Source: Owenia fusiformis (taxonomy: Eukaryota; Annelida; Polychaeta; Sabellida; Oweniidae). From it: a DNA stretch of 64,000 nucleotides. The first letter of the stretch is position 1. Each line of letters begins with the position of its first letter. Shown one piece after another: positions 13,001 to 25,900 of the stretch. Below the pieces are notes generated by a model. That model saw only the letters and a list, made by a program, of their open reading frames with translations, searched no databases and was not told where the DNA came from. A program made the translations under genes and the position numbers. The stretch covers positions 6,345,525 to 6,409,524 of the forward strand of contig CAIIXF020000004.1 in the NCBI GenBank assembly GCA_903813345.2. Direction: 5' to 3'.

Positions 13001-14366
13001 CACATTGTTGTGCAGCTCCATCCGACGTCATGCGCATATTCTAAATAAAAGCATATGCCCGGAACTTGAATCCACCGTATTTGTTTTTGTGGTAGAATTG
13101 GAAGACAATGTGTACCAAAACAATCCTCAGACATCAAAAAAGCAACCACTTCTAAATGTAATGCTAAAACAGAGCTGAATATGTACGGGTAATTTCCCAT
13201 ATGAATCCAGCTCTACCTTTGTCTCAATTGTGGAAAATTGGAGCATGAAATGTAAATGATGACAGCTCCTGGAGCAGTTGATTGGTTGTATTAAAACTTT
13301 CAGTGACAACTTTCCATAGAATTTTACTGATGTGTGCAAAATGTTATTGATGTCATTAGTCTAGTTTACGAGATATTGCAATTGCTTACTTCAATGGTCT
13401 CCTTTTTTCCGGTCAACCTGTACATTTCCATGACATGATTTTTATCTGACTCGTGGCCCTTAATATTTAGATAGAATCCTGTATGCCCCCGAGCGTATGG
13501 AACTCAGTCAACAAGACATGCGACATCCGAGTGAACGTACCGGAGTGCGCAAATGCACTGTGTGGCCCCGAGATGACCGATCCTCCATGTGACGATCCAC
13601 CAAGCCAAGGAGACTGTTGCTCAAATGGAAACTATTTCCAGGTATAGATAATAAATGAATAAACACAAGGAGCACACGCGTCTCGAACTCACGTCTCAAA
13701 CTCGCCCAAATCGCCTAGTCTGAACGTGCTGGCGCTCAAGCCCTCTCGGCCAACTCGACAACCCCAATAAAGGTTGTTTTGTTAGTCGATCAGACAAGAG
13801 GCAGCTGATGTTGACGCTCGAACACACCGGAGGCGTTTGTACAATCATATTGTCTTGACGCTCTCCATCAGTCAATAGGGAGTCTAAGCTTGCATAAACA
13901 ATCGAAACGCCAACCTATACGTTTGACCATTCGCCCATACAACTGCATTGCTTAAATATTTTCCGTTCACGTTTACGTTGTGAAAAAACTGCAAGCTTAG
14001 ACTCCCTAATATGTCATATGGCACTGCAACAAATGACACCATTCGAAAGCTAGAGAATCATTGTATGATCTGTTCATGACTCTTAACCATTACATTACTT
14101 TAATTACCCTTGCTGAAGTGTTATTTTAGTAATGTAACGTCAAACGTTTAAAGTGTAGGCTACGTTCCGGCTTTATATTTAATTGTAACACCAAATCGCT
14201 TCGTAAATTCCAGGCTGAAGCAGATCCCATCCAATACGTGATCGTTGGAGGGCCTGCAGCCTCCGACCGTCTACAGTTATGCCCCGTGGACATTGATGGC
14301 AATCAGCTCGTTTTTAACAATGACCCAGATACGTGTGCATGCGAGATAGATGCCGACTTTAAATAG
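7086..14366 (+). CDS. CBM14-a: secreted cysteine-rich protein, two CBM14 domains
   Basis: Coding exons 7086-7155, 10275-10373, 11952-12101, 12308-12481, 12678-12784, 13471-13641 and 14214-14366 (TAG) give 307 residues in frame. The N-terminus is a signal peptide (MLALILLFVCSAFASG). Residues of about 25-80 form a CBM14/peritrophin-like domain (CCSFVVC, NRTGF.GKC.GGTGW, VCDD). A CC...CCCEE module follows (ATTCC to DSCCCEEPE), then a second CBM14 (CCSYVQC, CMPPSVWNSVNKTCD), then a second, shorter CC module ending TCACEID. CBM14 domains in other animals bind chitin; binding here is inferred. A cuticle, tube, shell or mucus matrix role would fit. It is diverged from CBM14-b and c and has six coding introns against their three. 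The donor at 13642 has a SINE starting 9 bp downstream. Similar lengths of the three paralogues support the model. Confidence 0.85.
8761..10210 (+). mobile_element. Tc1/mariner-like transposon relic
   Basis: A 1450 bp element bounded by CAGGGTGGGCCAAAAAAA and its inverted copy TTTTTTTGGCCCACCCTG, flanked by TA on both sides. The inverted repeats extend roughly 280 bp (ATGATATATCATT and ATAAATATT pair in both arms). On the + strand at about 9714-9812 a decayed transposase C-terminus reads DNHTWEHLEQ, then QPIRDVEELKERI, which matches the end of Tc1/mariner catalytic domains. Upstream parts are broken by stops and frameshifts. It sits in CBM14-a intron 2. Confidence 0.8.
10620..10745. repeat. 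Dispersed repeat related to 13877-14007
   Basis: The segment ending GTTACGTTGTGAAAAATATC and then CGCTAGCCTAATCCCT resembles the right arm of the inverted repeat at 13877-14007 (TTACGTTGTGAAAAAACTGC, then TTAGACTCCCT). Probably two copies of a small non-autonomous element in the same gene. Confidence 0.45.
13651..13768 (-). repeat. tRNA-derived SINE
   Basis: On the minus strand the sequence resembles a tRNA-Leu head: GAGTTGGCCGAGAGGG (A box), GAGCGCC, and GTGAGTTCGAGACG (B box), followed by a CTCCTTGTGTTTATTCATTT tail. A degenerate relative with the same tail lies at 62553-62690. It starts 9 bp after the donor of exon 13471-13641. Confidence 0.6.
13877..14007. repeat. Inverted repeat, CBM14-a last intron
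   Basis: Perfect 18 bp arms AGGGAGTCTAAGCTTGCA and TGCAAGCTTAGACTCCCT enclose 95 bp. Non-coding and MITE-like. Confidence 0.6.
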
Positions 14367-14389
14367 TAATTTGCCTGCAAGATTATGAT

Positions 14390-14395
14390 AATAAA
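14390..14395 (+). terminator. Polyadenylation signal of CBM14-a
   Basis: AATAAA lies 24 bp after the stop codon at 14364-14366, a plausible but close cleavage signal. Confidence 0.5.
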
Positions 14396-16943
14396 TATAA
14401 AATTCTTACAAATAACTTAGTTTTGTTGAACTAAATGATCATGCAATTGAAATATATACGTGTCTAAAAGATGCACCCATGTAGCTGAAGCATATAGGTT
14501 TTCTCCCCAAAACACAGTTTTTGGTTCAGTATTTGATGCTTAAACCCCCAGCAATGGTTGAATTATTGTATTTTATGGTGATTAACTTCACACAGCCGGG
14601 TGTCGGTATCAAACTGAATCTAGACTGTATTTTTGTATGCCCGCGGTGCTAGTAAATTGCGTTATGTTTTAATCAATTTTCTCCCCAGCATCACCAAAAA
14701 GAACAATAAGCCCTGCAGTTCTCATTACATGCCCATGTGTTTTCAACAAAAAGGATCCTTCAAGGGCACTAACACTCACATAATTCGTTTAAGACATCGC
14801 GGTTACTCCTGTGGTGCAGTAGCAACAACCCGGCGCCGTTGACATACGCGAGCAGCGTTAATTAGCGGTTTAAGTGCGCTTGGGTGAACTGATTTTGTTG
14901 AAAACGTGTGCGCATGTAATTTGCAACGCATGGGCTCATTGTTCTTTTTCGTGATACCAAGGGGGAATACTTATTGTATATTATGCAATGCACTAGGTAT
15001 TTCAAGAACACAGCCCTAGTAAAAGTCACTTTTTCTTATATTATTTAAGCTGAGGGAAATTAACTGCAACTAGAAGTGATTGGTTGGTTACGTAAGACCA
15101 TGGGTAATTGAAAGCCCATGGTAAGACAAGTTTCCTTAGAAGCGGACTCCTGGATTTTGATATACACTGTATACAATCATGTATCTGTAGTAATAAAGGA
15201 TACGATAAAATTCAAAACAACATTAGGATGAAGAATAGATGGCGATAATTACCTCATTTTAGCGAGCAATATAATGAAATATTTGCCCTCGAGTCTAAAT
15301 CAAAGATAAATATAGGCTATACAATATATAGTGCGTAGCAGTAGGCTTAGATTCAATCTGGCCGTACGGTCAACGCACGAATATCGTATGGCTCTACCCT
15401 GCGACCGCCTTTCAATTTGGTATTTATTAACGAGCTACTCCCTTCGTAGGGGCGCCTTGATGTGACCCTGCTTCATCATTTAAAACGCGTATGGCAACCG
15501 TTGTTTTTCATTTCTACACAAATTCAAAATGCACGGTATGGATGGCAAATGTGACTGCTAAAGTATCTGGCCCCAGAAATCTTTGGCCCCAGAAATTCTA
15601 AGGCGGCCGAAGGATCATGACTGGTCGCAGAAAAAAGATGAATGTTTGGATGGTCGGATCCCGTTGCTTAAATGTCGCTGCTAAAATATCTGACAGCGGA
15701 TGTTCTAAGACGCACAGATACAATAAACTGTACGGTCGACGTGGGAAAGGTGACTTGGACTTTATGTCTTGATGATTATGGGGCATACGAGGCCCGGCTA
15801 AAGTTTGAGCAAAGAGTCCACTGTATAAAGGTTTGAATGACGGACAATTCAAGTTAAGTTAAGTTTAGGGCTCTTGTTCCAAAGATTTCGATCTCTACAG
15901 CCAAATCCAAGATATTTGGTACCAAGTGTGATATATCATTGGAAAGGTCTTCCAAAGTTACGTTGATTGGCATATATCTGACACATGTCAATCAAGCTCA
16001 CCAATTTTTACATTGTATCAATTGAGAAGACCATATGCCTAGAAACATGGCAATTTGGCGTATTTGGCCGGATTTTAAGAATCGGGTATTGGAAAGGTCA
16101 ACGGACCAAAAGATGACTAAATATGTTTATGGCGATGAATTTAAGCAATTTCTGGATAGGGTTAGATGTTCAGAAAATAAAGGTGCAAGGAAAGTTGTGA
16201 AAACCTTTTTGTAACAAGTAAAATGCGAAAAAGATGAACTTTTTGACGTATTTCTGAGGTCATATCCTTGTCATTTTGACGCAAAAAAGCTACTAAAAAG
16301 AGGGCATGTTAACTATAAAAGACATAATAAAAATATAGGTAAATTTCATTCAAAACACTTGAGAGTTGGTGAGTTAACATAACTTTGGATGATCTTTCCA
16401 ATGGTATATCACACTAAGTACCGTCTGTTAAGGTTCTAGCTGTAGCAGGGGGGACGGGACTTATTTGACACCCTGTATAAGTTTGCATAATCAGGATTTT
16501 GCGCTTTCATTGCGTAATGTTATTGCATTATATTATACAATAGTTACGTAATCGTATCTTTTGTATACAATTACGCAACCTTTTTATCGATAGATAGCCG
16601 TCTCCCCATGCCAAAAAGTTTTGTAAATATGGAAACTTACACATGTTCTTTGGATATAAATGTATGTCCTTCACTGCATAAATCGTACATTTTACATTTC
16701 TTCAAATATTCATTAAAAACGTCTCGGCATGTTTGTTATTTATTTCTAATATAAACTTTCAATGTCAAAGTTTTTCACCTTGAAACGACTGCTCAATAGA
16801 GAATGTCAGACTTTTTAAAACCTTCAGTGTGAATTGCTATAAAACACAGATGGACTAAATACGAACCAAAACGCGACAAAACAGTTAAAAAGTAACTATT
16901 ACATTAATTATACACATAGGCTTGTGGTCACAGTAATTTTGCT
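14396..16943. other. Intergenic, CBM14-a to AMT1
   Basis: No coding exon recognised. It contains an inverted-repeat element (about 15868-16480) and otherwise unassigned AT-rich sequence. Confidence 0.5.
15868..16480. mobile_element. Inverted-repeat (MITE-like) element
   Basis: The left arm, around TTGGTACCAAGTGTGATATA and TCATTGGAAAGGTCTTCC, pairs with the right arm, around GATCTTTCCAATGGTATATC and ACACTAAGTACC. The right end is GACACCCTG followed by TATA; the left terminus is unclear. No transposase seen. Confidence 0.5.
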
Positions 16944-19900
16944 ATGGAGAACCTAACGAATATAAACGATCCGCAGAGGTTGTACGATGAGCTGAAAACA
17001 GATTTTGACAGTGTAAAGAAAAATTTGGATATATTCTTTCTTGTTGTTGTAGCATGCATCATATATTGTGAGTATTGTAACTATGTATTCTCTCAAGTAA
17101 ATTATCTCAATATGGTTCACAAGTGTAACAAGTGTATATATAAATTAATTAAATTCGACACCTGACGAGGAGGGGGCTCTGTGTAGTTCATCTTGCTCGA
17201 GGCAACAGAGGAACAGAGAAATAAGACGCATTCTTCTTATACATCCCGCCATTAGTTTGGCTACCTTAGCTCCCCCATTGGATTGCGCCTCTTTATGTTT
17301 GGATTTTTAGGTACATAACCTGCGATGAAAATATTTAAAACAAAGGTGGACATATAGTTTTACTTTATTTCCCATACCTCAATTTTTTCCAATTCTTTCC
17401 CTCTATTACAATAGTCGAAAATTGATGTCTTTGAAAATCGACATTCCAATGTAAACGAATGGGAAAGGCAAATCAGATTTCAGGATATCTATTCAGTAAA
17501 AAATCATCAAAAAATATTTTTATGTTGTAAATTGAATTGTCTTATTTTTTCCAGGAATATTTCTTACTTCACTTTATGAACATTAAAGTCGCATAGCTTC
17601 AAAGTCTTTTTTTTTAAATCATTTATCGCCTCCTGTGTTACTTTAAGGGGAGAGGTTTTTGAAAAACAAATTTGACTTTGACTTGAATATAATCTGGACA
17701 CATGTCAATTTTTGGTTAAATAAAGTTAGCAAATTCATTTGAATACTAAATTAATCTTTTTTTGCGAGAACTTGGATGGATGGATATTCTGCCATACGAC
17801 GTGTGGCAAACCTACCATACATTGGTTTACATGGGATCGTCGATTTTCAAAAGTAATCAAACTTGTCATCAATTTTCGACCCATTGTAAATGGTGACCAA
17901 TTTTAGAACATTTGGAGGTTTTGGAAATTATACCAATTTATATTTCCAGCCCTAAAAGTAGTTTATTCTTTACAGATTATGCAAATAAAAATTCAAACAT
18001 AAAGAAGCTTAACACGTATTCCAATGGAGAATTTAGGGTTGCCAAACTTATGGAGGGGAGTGATTTTTGTCATGTCATGTTATTTTCTTGGCATATGTTC
18101 ACCATAACCTCTAATATGCCTTTTCCAAGATTTGAAAAAAAATATTAAATGGAAACCTCGTACATAAGAAATCAAAAATGCAAAAATATTCCTTAAAGGG
18201 CTAAGAATAGATCGCTTGCGAACCAAATCTTAAAAATATATATCTGTATGTCGAAATAACACATTAACCTTATTACGTGTTTAAAGGTAAACAGAAATAA
18301 ACGAGCGTTAGTATTTTTTATAGGTAAAAGTTGAATACAAGACATTAGTGCAGCCTTCAGAGAATTACTGATGCGAGGTTAATGATAAAGTAGAGGGAAG
18401 CTTTATTTTGATAGAAAATATATTACCCGTTTATGTGACTTGTATGCACTAAACAAGTATAAGTTCAAGTGTAAGCCCATGTCCTAATGAAGACCGAAGT
18501 AGGGAAACTGAGTATTAACCTTTTTTCCTTTTTGTATATAATAATTGGATTTTATTATTACTGATGCCCTTTTAGGGCCAAACGTACATCCGATATACAA
18601 TTTTCAATAACAGTATATAGCAATAAAGTAAAGACAATAGGATTACATTCTTCAAATGACATAGAAAATGTTACTTTGATATAAGAATCCTGTCTCTACC
18701 AATCATTAGATACTTTATCATGTCAGCAGATTCTTTTAATATGATCCCCTCACTCGTCAATAGAAAAATTGTCTTTTGGTGGTCATTCATGTTTTTAAAA
18801 TTACTACACAGGTTTTCAAGTTTTTCAATATGGGATTTTCTGATAAACTCCAATTTTTTACATTTGAATAAAAAGTGTGTTTCATCTTCTATAGCCGAGT
18901 CCTTACATATTTTTTGGTATCGATATGGTGAACTGAATTCAACAATGTTTTTCTCTTTAACCAATTATTGAAAATATTCTGTAAAAAACACTTTTTAAAA
19001 AGCGGAGATATTTTCTAAATGAGGCGTAAAACTGAAAATGGTAGTTTTAATTTTTCCTTTAATAAATATACTAATTCATTCTATTTATGTGATTACTATT
19101 TTCGAAGTAACATATTTAAAGTTGTTTAAGGATTTAAGCCCTGGACTCTCAGTAAATTGTTGGCTGAATCATACCATGAAGTTGTTGTTTCCAAACCTTT
19201 ACATGACCGCGCGGCGGGAATGCAAAGTTCAGGAAACAACGACTGGGTGGAATGAAGCAGCTACAATGCATTGAGTTTTGGGCTTAAATTCTTTTCACAC
19301 ATTGCAATTGTTTCTACAAAATCATCCAAAAGGAACGAAATCACTAAAAGAACACATTTTAAATGACATTTTTTGCAAGGGTTAAGTTGGCAAGTCATCA
19401 AATCCAATGTGAAAAGTCCACCAGAATACTAGTTCAAATCTTTTGGATTGCTAATTATGGATTTATAATCAGTTATAATGTCAGAAAATAAAGACATTTT
19501 CACTGTTGTCGTCGATCAAAGTCAAGGTCACAAGAATATCGGCCATTCATTTGTGCGATATTTGCCGCGGAAATCAGCGCCGACAAATTGTTAGGAGATT
19601 TAAAAATATCAAGCTGGAACCCTGGGAGCCAAACTTCGTTGATGTTATTATCTAGAAAGATTAGAGGAAAGTTACCACGCAAAAACTAAGAGCATTAACT
19701 AATTGTTAATTTTACAGAATGAAGGCAGATGTATGCGAATATCCTACCTTATTGGCCAATATTGCATTTCAAATCCCGAGCCATCCCGTGGGGAGGCGGT
19801 TTTCTCAAACTCACTTAACATTAACATTAATTTGTTAACTGTTTTTCAGTTATGCAATGTGGATTTGCGTTACTGGAATGTGGAGCTGTAAGGAGCAAAA

Positions 19901-22900
19901 ACACAACCAACATTCTTATCAAGAATCTCTTAGATTCATGTACGTATATATTTGATTAATTTTCTCCCAATTTCAACAACATCAAAAATGTCTACTCATT
20001 CTCAAATCCCTTAGTGCCATTGATACACCCCTTGTAAACAAAAAAAGTTATGCATTTATTTTTATTGTATTTTAATTGTTTGAATTGGATATCCTGAGCG
20101 GAGAGTTAAGTTTAGTTTCACTTATTGGAAACGTATCTGGTCGTCAACAAAGGGCTGCAAAGGGCTGCAAAGAGTGTGTGAGTGTAAACTAATGCCAAAC
20201 GAGTACAAATGACTGTTAATGATGAGTGTGTGAGTGTAAAGTAATATCAAACGAGTACAAAGGGCTGTTAATGGTGAGTGTGTGAGTGTAAACTTATGTC
20301 AAACGAGTACAAAAGGCTGTTAATGATGAGTGTGTGAGTGTAAACTAATGTCAAACGAGTACAAAGGGTTGTTAATGATGAGTCAAAGAGTGTAAACTTA
20401 TGTCAAACGAGTACAAAGGGCTGTTAATGATGAGTGTTTGAATGTAAACTAATGTCAAACGAGTACAAAGGGCTGTTAATGATGAGTGTGTGAGTGTAAA
20501 CTAATGGCATACGAGTACAAAGGGCTGTTAATGATGAATGTGTGAGTGTAAACTTATGTCAAACGAGTACAAAGGGGTGTTAATGATGAGTGTTTGAATG
20601 TAAACTAATGTCAAACGAGTACAAAGGGCTGTTAATGATGAGTGTGTGAGTGTAAACTTATGTCAAATGAGTACAAAGGGCTGTTAATGATGAGTGTGTG
20701 AGTGTAAACTAATGTCAAACGATCACAAAGGGTTGTTTATGACGAGTGTTTGAGTGTAAACGAATGTCAAATTAGCACAAATGGTTGTTAATGATGAGTG
20801 TGTGAGTGTAAACTAATGTCACACGACTACAAAGGGCAGTAAATGATGAGTGTGTGAGTGCAAACTAATGTCAAACGAGTACAAATTGTTGTTTATGATG
20901 AGTGTTTGACTGTAAACTAATGTCAAACGAACAGAAAGGGTTTTTAATGATGAGTATGTGAGTGTAAGCTAATGTCACACGAGTACAAAGGATTGTTTAT
21001 GATGAGTGTTTGAGTGTAAACTAATGTAAAACGAGTACAAAGGGTTGTTAATGATGAGTGTGTGAGTGTAAACTAATGTCAAACGAGTACAAAGGGTTGT
21101 TAATGATGAGTGTGTGAGTGTAAACTAATGGCATACGAGTACAAAGGGTTGTTAATGATGAGTGTGTGAGTGTAAACTAATGTCACACGAGTACAACGGG
21201 TTGTTAATGATCAGTGTTTGAGTGTAAACTAATGTAAAACGAGTACAAAGGGCTGTTAACGATGAGTGTGTGAGTGTAAACTAATGTCAAACGAGTACAA
21301 AGGGCTGTTAATGGTGAGTGTTTGAGTGTAAACTAATGTCAAACGAGTAAAAAGGGCTGTTAATGATGAGTGTGTGAGTGTAAACTTATGTCAAACGAGT
21401 ACAAAGGGGTGTTAATGATGAGTGTTTGAATGTAAACTAATGTCAAACGAGTACAAAGGGCTGTTAATGATGAGTGTGTGAGTGTAAACTAATGTCAAAC
21501 GAGTACAAAGGGCTGTTGATGATGAGTGTGTGAGTGTAAACTAATGTCAAACGAGCACAAAGGGTTATTAATGATAAGTGTGTGAGTGTAAACTAATTAC
21601 AAAGGGCTGTTAATGATGAGTGTGTGAGTGTAAACTAATGTCAACACTACAAAGGACTGTTAATAATGAGTGGGTGAGTGTAAACTTATGTCAAACGAGT
21701 ACAAAGGGCTGTTAATGTTGAGTGTGTGAATGTAAACCAATGTCAAACGAGTACAAAAGGTTGTTAATGATGAGTGTGTGAGTGTAAACTTATGTCAAAC
21801 GAGTACAAAGGGCTGTTAACAATGTGTGTGTGAGTGTAAATTAATGTCAAACGAGTACAAAGGGCTGTTAATGGTGAGTGTAAACTTATGTCAAACAAGT
21901 ACAAAGGGTTGTTAATGATGAGTGTGAGTGTAAACTAATGTCACACGATTACAAAAGGTTGTTAATGATGAGTGTGTGAGTGTAAACTAATGTCACACGA
22001 GTACAAAGGGTTGTTTATGATGAGTGTTTGAGTGTAAACTAATGTCAAACGAGCACAAAAGGTTGTTAATGATGAGTGTGTGAGTGTAAACTAATGTCAA
22101 ACTCGTGCAAAAGGTCGTTAATGATTAGCTGGCGTGTGCAATCTAATGTCAAACGAGTGCAAATGGTTGTTTATGATGAGTCAGTGTGTGTAAACTTCTA
22201 TCAAACTTAACGAGTGCAAGTAGGGTTGTTAATGATGAGTGGGTGAATATAAATTAATGTCAAACAAGTCCAGTGGGTTGTCAATGATACTTGGGTGAGT
22301 GTAAACTAATTCCAAACGAGTAAAAAGGATCAATTATAAGTTGGTGAGTGTAAACTAATGTCACACGTCGCAAATATTTCTTTAACACAGGTATAGGTGG
22401 ACTTTCATATTGGATATTTGGATATGCATTTGCATTTGGACCGGAGGGCAACGCCTTCATCTCATGGAAGCATTTTGCCTCTGAAGGGATGGACCCCGAT
22501 GGTTACGCCCATTGGTTCTTCCATTTCGTATTTGCTGCAACCGCTGCGACGATCGTAAGTGGCGCCGTAGCAGAACGATGCGACTTCATAGCTTATTTTG
22601 CATACAGCATCGCAATTACAGGTACTGAGTTAAAACAAGAATGATTGGCAGCCAGAATGCAACATCAATATTTTCCAACAAAGCTAGCGCCATTAAAGTC
22701 TGACAAATTTTGTGGCTATAAATTTACAATTAGCGATGAGAAAGATTGAGAAATGGCGACTCTTTAAGTTTGAATTTTGTACATGGCAACGATGCCCCTA
22801 TATGGCACAATATCGGAATTGCATTCTGGGATCCAATCCTCTTTGGAGTTAAAAAACATACTAACATGGTGATATGATCTGGATAGCGCTATACGTTTTT

Positions 22901-25900
22901 TCATATTTGTGTGGTCTTCTCAACTTTATGAACTCAAAACTTCAGCTAAGCCTAATTGTGGGGGGTTGTACACTCAATAACGGTAAAAACAAATCATCCA
23001 TGAGCTTATCAAGTACACGAAGATTAACATATCTTTTTGGCAACAATATTTAGGTCATATAACCCGTCTGCACTTAAGAACTACTCGTTGACACATTGTT
23101 CTTGGCAGTCTGTTCATTTTCATTACATAAACAGAAGAGAGAAAGGGCACTAAGTGGGCAATCTGAAATCCGTCCCATGAAAATTGCTCCTTAGATCTGA
23201 ATATGCCTGTATAGATATACAGGGTGTTCAGGAAATAAAGATAATAATGTCATAACTTTTTTATTTGTTCATGGATTGCATTGAAAGTTTCAGAGATTAT
23301 AGTTTTAATACATGCATTTTAAATGAATAGATTTTTGCACACCCTTTCGAGCTTCAGAAGATATATAGGCCTACCTTTATGTCTAAAGTGCATTTCCGTC
23401 AATAAGCTTGGCACAAGATCAAGTCAAGTCACTTTGGATAAGTTATCAAATCTTGATTACGTTAAGTGATTCAAAAATCATCAAATTTGTTTCGAACCTC
23501 AGTGCTATTGTTATTATGTGATACACCCCCTATCCGTACTCTGAAATAACGGTACCGCACGGTACATAAGCGTATGGTACCGTATTGTGCTGTGCGGGTA
23601 AGGTGCCAAACAATGTTCATGGTCTGTATGATTTTGTTTAAGCCTACGATATCGTGCGGTGTCTTATTTTACGGTGCTTTTTGCCAACCACAGTACTGCT
23701 AGAATCTATAGCTGTGTAAAAAATTAAGATTTAAATATTATAATTATAATTTCCAGGCTTTAATATGTTATCCATTCAAACTTCCGATTGTCAAGCTAAT
23801 AGAAGGAAGGAAAGCTGTTCCACTATTTTGAGCTGAATGTATTCTTTATCCTCAATATCCTCCCCTCAGCTGGACTAATGCACATCGACAATTCTCAAAT
23901 ATAGTCATGAGGGACAGGCACTAGAAAAGTCTGCTAATTCCTTTATTGCATTTTTAAGACAAATTAAATGGAATCTAAACAAGATTTATTTATGCTAGGA
24001 TTTGTGTACCCCGTTGCTTCACATTGGGCCTGGGACGAAAAAGGTTGGTTGTATCAAGGGGTGACGTTCAACGAGACAATGGGGAATGAAACCGTCGAAG
24101 TTAATGTGGGATTCCAGGTATTATATTAATTAAGCTACTAGTTCTTGTGACCTCCACGCTACTCAACTTATTGGGGGTTACACTTGACTTGGAGCAAGAC
24201 TAGTATTATAAATAAGACAAAATAACAACACCACGCAGTTGAAGTGGTCGTTTCGTTCAGTACACAGTGACATTATTAAAGTTGATGCAATCTGGGCTTG
24301 GTCCACTTTTCTGAACCGTTTTGCTCTTGCTGAAAAATGAATGAATGGTTTTCATTGATATATTGATTATGAGACCATTTGAAATATTGTTTCATTTACG
24401 GAACTATAAAAGTAAAATGCAGGAAATTGCATATGTTTTCCTGCGTGGAATGAAAACATTTGAAAGATGCATAACTATTCAACTCAATAGAATGGAACAG
24501 TTAACTTTCGCCTGATGCTTTATATTACTGTTTCAGGACTTTGCTGGTAGCACTGTCGTCCACCTATTGGGCGGTGCTTCGTCTCTCGTCGCTGCGTTCA
24601 TACTTGGCCCGAGGATTGGTCGCTTTGAAGATGGATACCCCGTTGAAATTAAGGGCCATTCTGTTCCCGTCAGTATCTATATTTATATAATAATTAACCA
24701 TGTCTGGCAACTGGTCGATATGTTGAATCCCCAACATTGTTCGGTGATTTGAACGACCGCATTCAACGATGTCCCAATCCAGGGGTCGAGACAGGATTAA
24801 GAATGAGACGCATCGAATTTGGCAATACAACTTTGAGAAAAAAGAAAATAACAATATCATAAATTAGGGTTATGTTATGGGAGGTTTTGAAAATGGGGTA
24901 TATCCTGAGGGAAATATAGATATCAAAGTTAATGCGACTGTGCCTTTTAACCCTTTCACGACGATAGGCTCCATATGGAGCCCTATTATGTAATACCTTT
25001 CAGGACGATAGGCTCCTTTTGGCACCATTATTTTTATTTATATACATCAATGAAATGACAATATCTCCAGTTCTATTCAGTATTTTTACACCAAATTTCG
25101 ACAAGTTGTTCTAATGTGATAATCCTTACTATAAATTGTATTTCAGTGATAAAATTCAGGGTATAGGTCCCAGGGCGTACGTATTTTGCAGTTTTCTTCT
25201 AAATACTGCTCTTACTTATCCGTCACCAGAGCCAACATTTTCCTCTTATATTCACGTCGGGAAAGGGTTAATATATTTTTACATTGTGGTTAACGTTGTT
25301 TAATTTATGTTCTTGTAGTTAACTGCGATCGGTGGGTTTATTTTGACATTTGGGTTCTTTGCCTTCAATGGAGGCTCACAGGGAGCAATTTCAAATGCAG
25401 GTACAACTGTAAATCATTGAGGAATTACCATGTGTACATGTATACTATATACGGAATGAAAACATAATTTTGCAACATTTTAAACGTCCGAAATACGAGG
25501 GCCGTTCAAAAACACTTTTAGAAATGTTGTGATTTCTAGGTTTTATGAAGGAATCACATTGACCTTTTCAGAGATTGAAGGCAAAATACAAGTTATCACG
25601 CTCAAACACATTTACCATTAAAAATTTATTATTATAGCCGAGAAGGCAACTTGAGAATAATGTAATATCACGGGCTATATCCTTCTTGAATTTAACAATC
25701 TGATGATGGTGCAGTATGTAGCACGTGGTCAACTTGTCATTGATTGTAATATACTACTCTTAATGTGCTACTATAGGAGATGGAGGCGCAGTGTGCCTAT
25801 CTATGGTGAACACTGTCATTTCTGGAAGTTTCGGAGCTATAACCGCCCTGATTTTAAAGAAAATGGGGATATTTGGGAGGGATCGTAAATGGAGTATACT

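Noticed and set aside
20145-22370. Regular short repeats that could suggest a CRISPR array
   Set aside because: Units are contiguous 52 bp tandem copies without unique spacers, inside an intron of an animal gene.
23219-23345. TACAGGGTGTTCAGGAAATA, a transposon-like end
   Set aside because: No matching inverted end found nearby, so the element cannot be delimited. The same applies to TACAGGGAGTGCCAAAAAAT at 40588.
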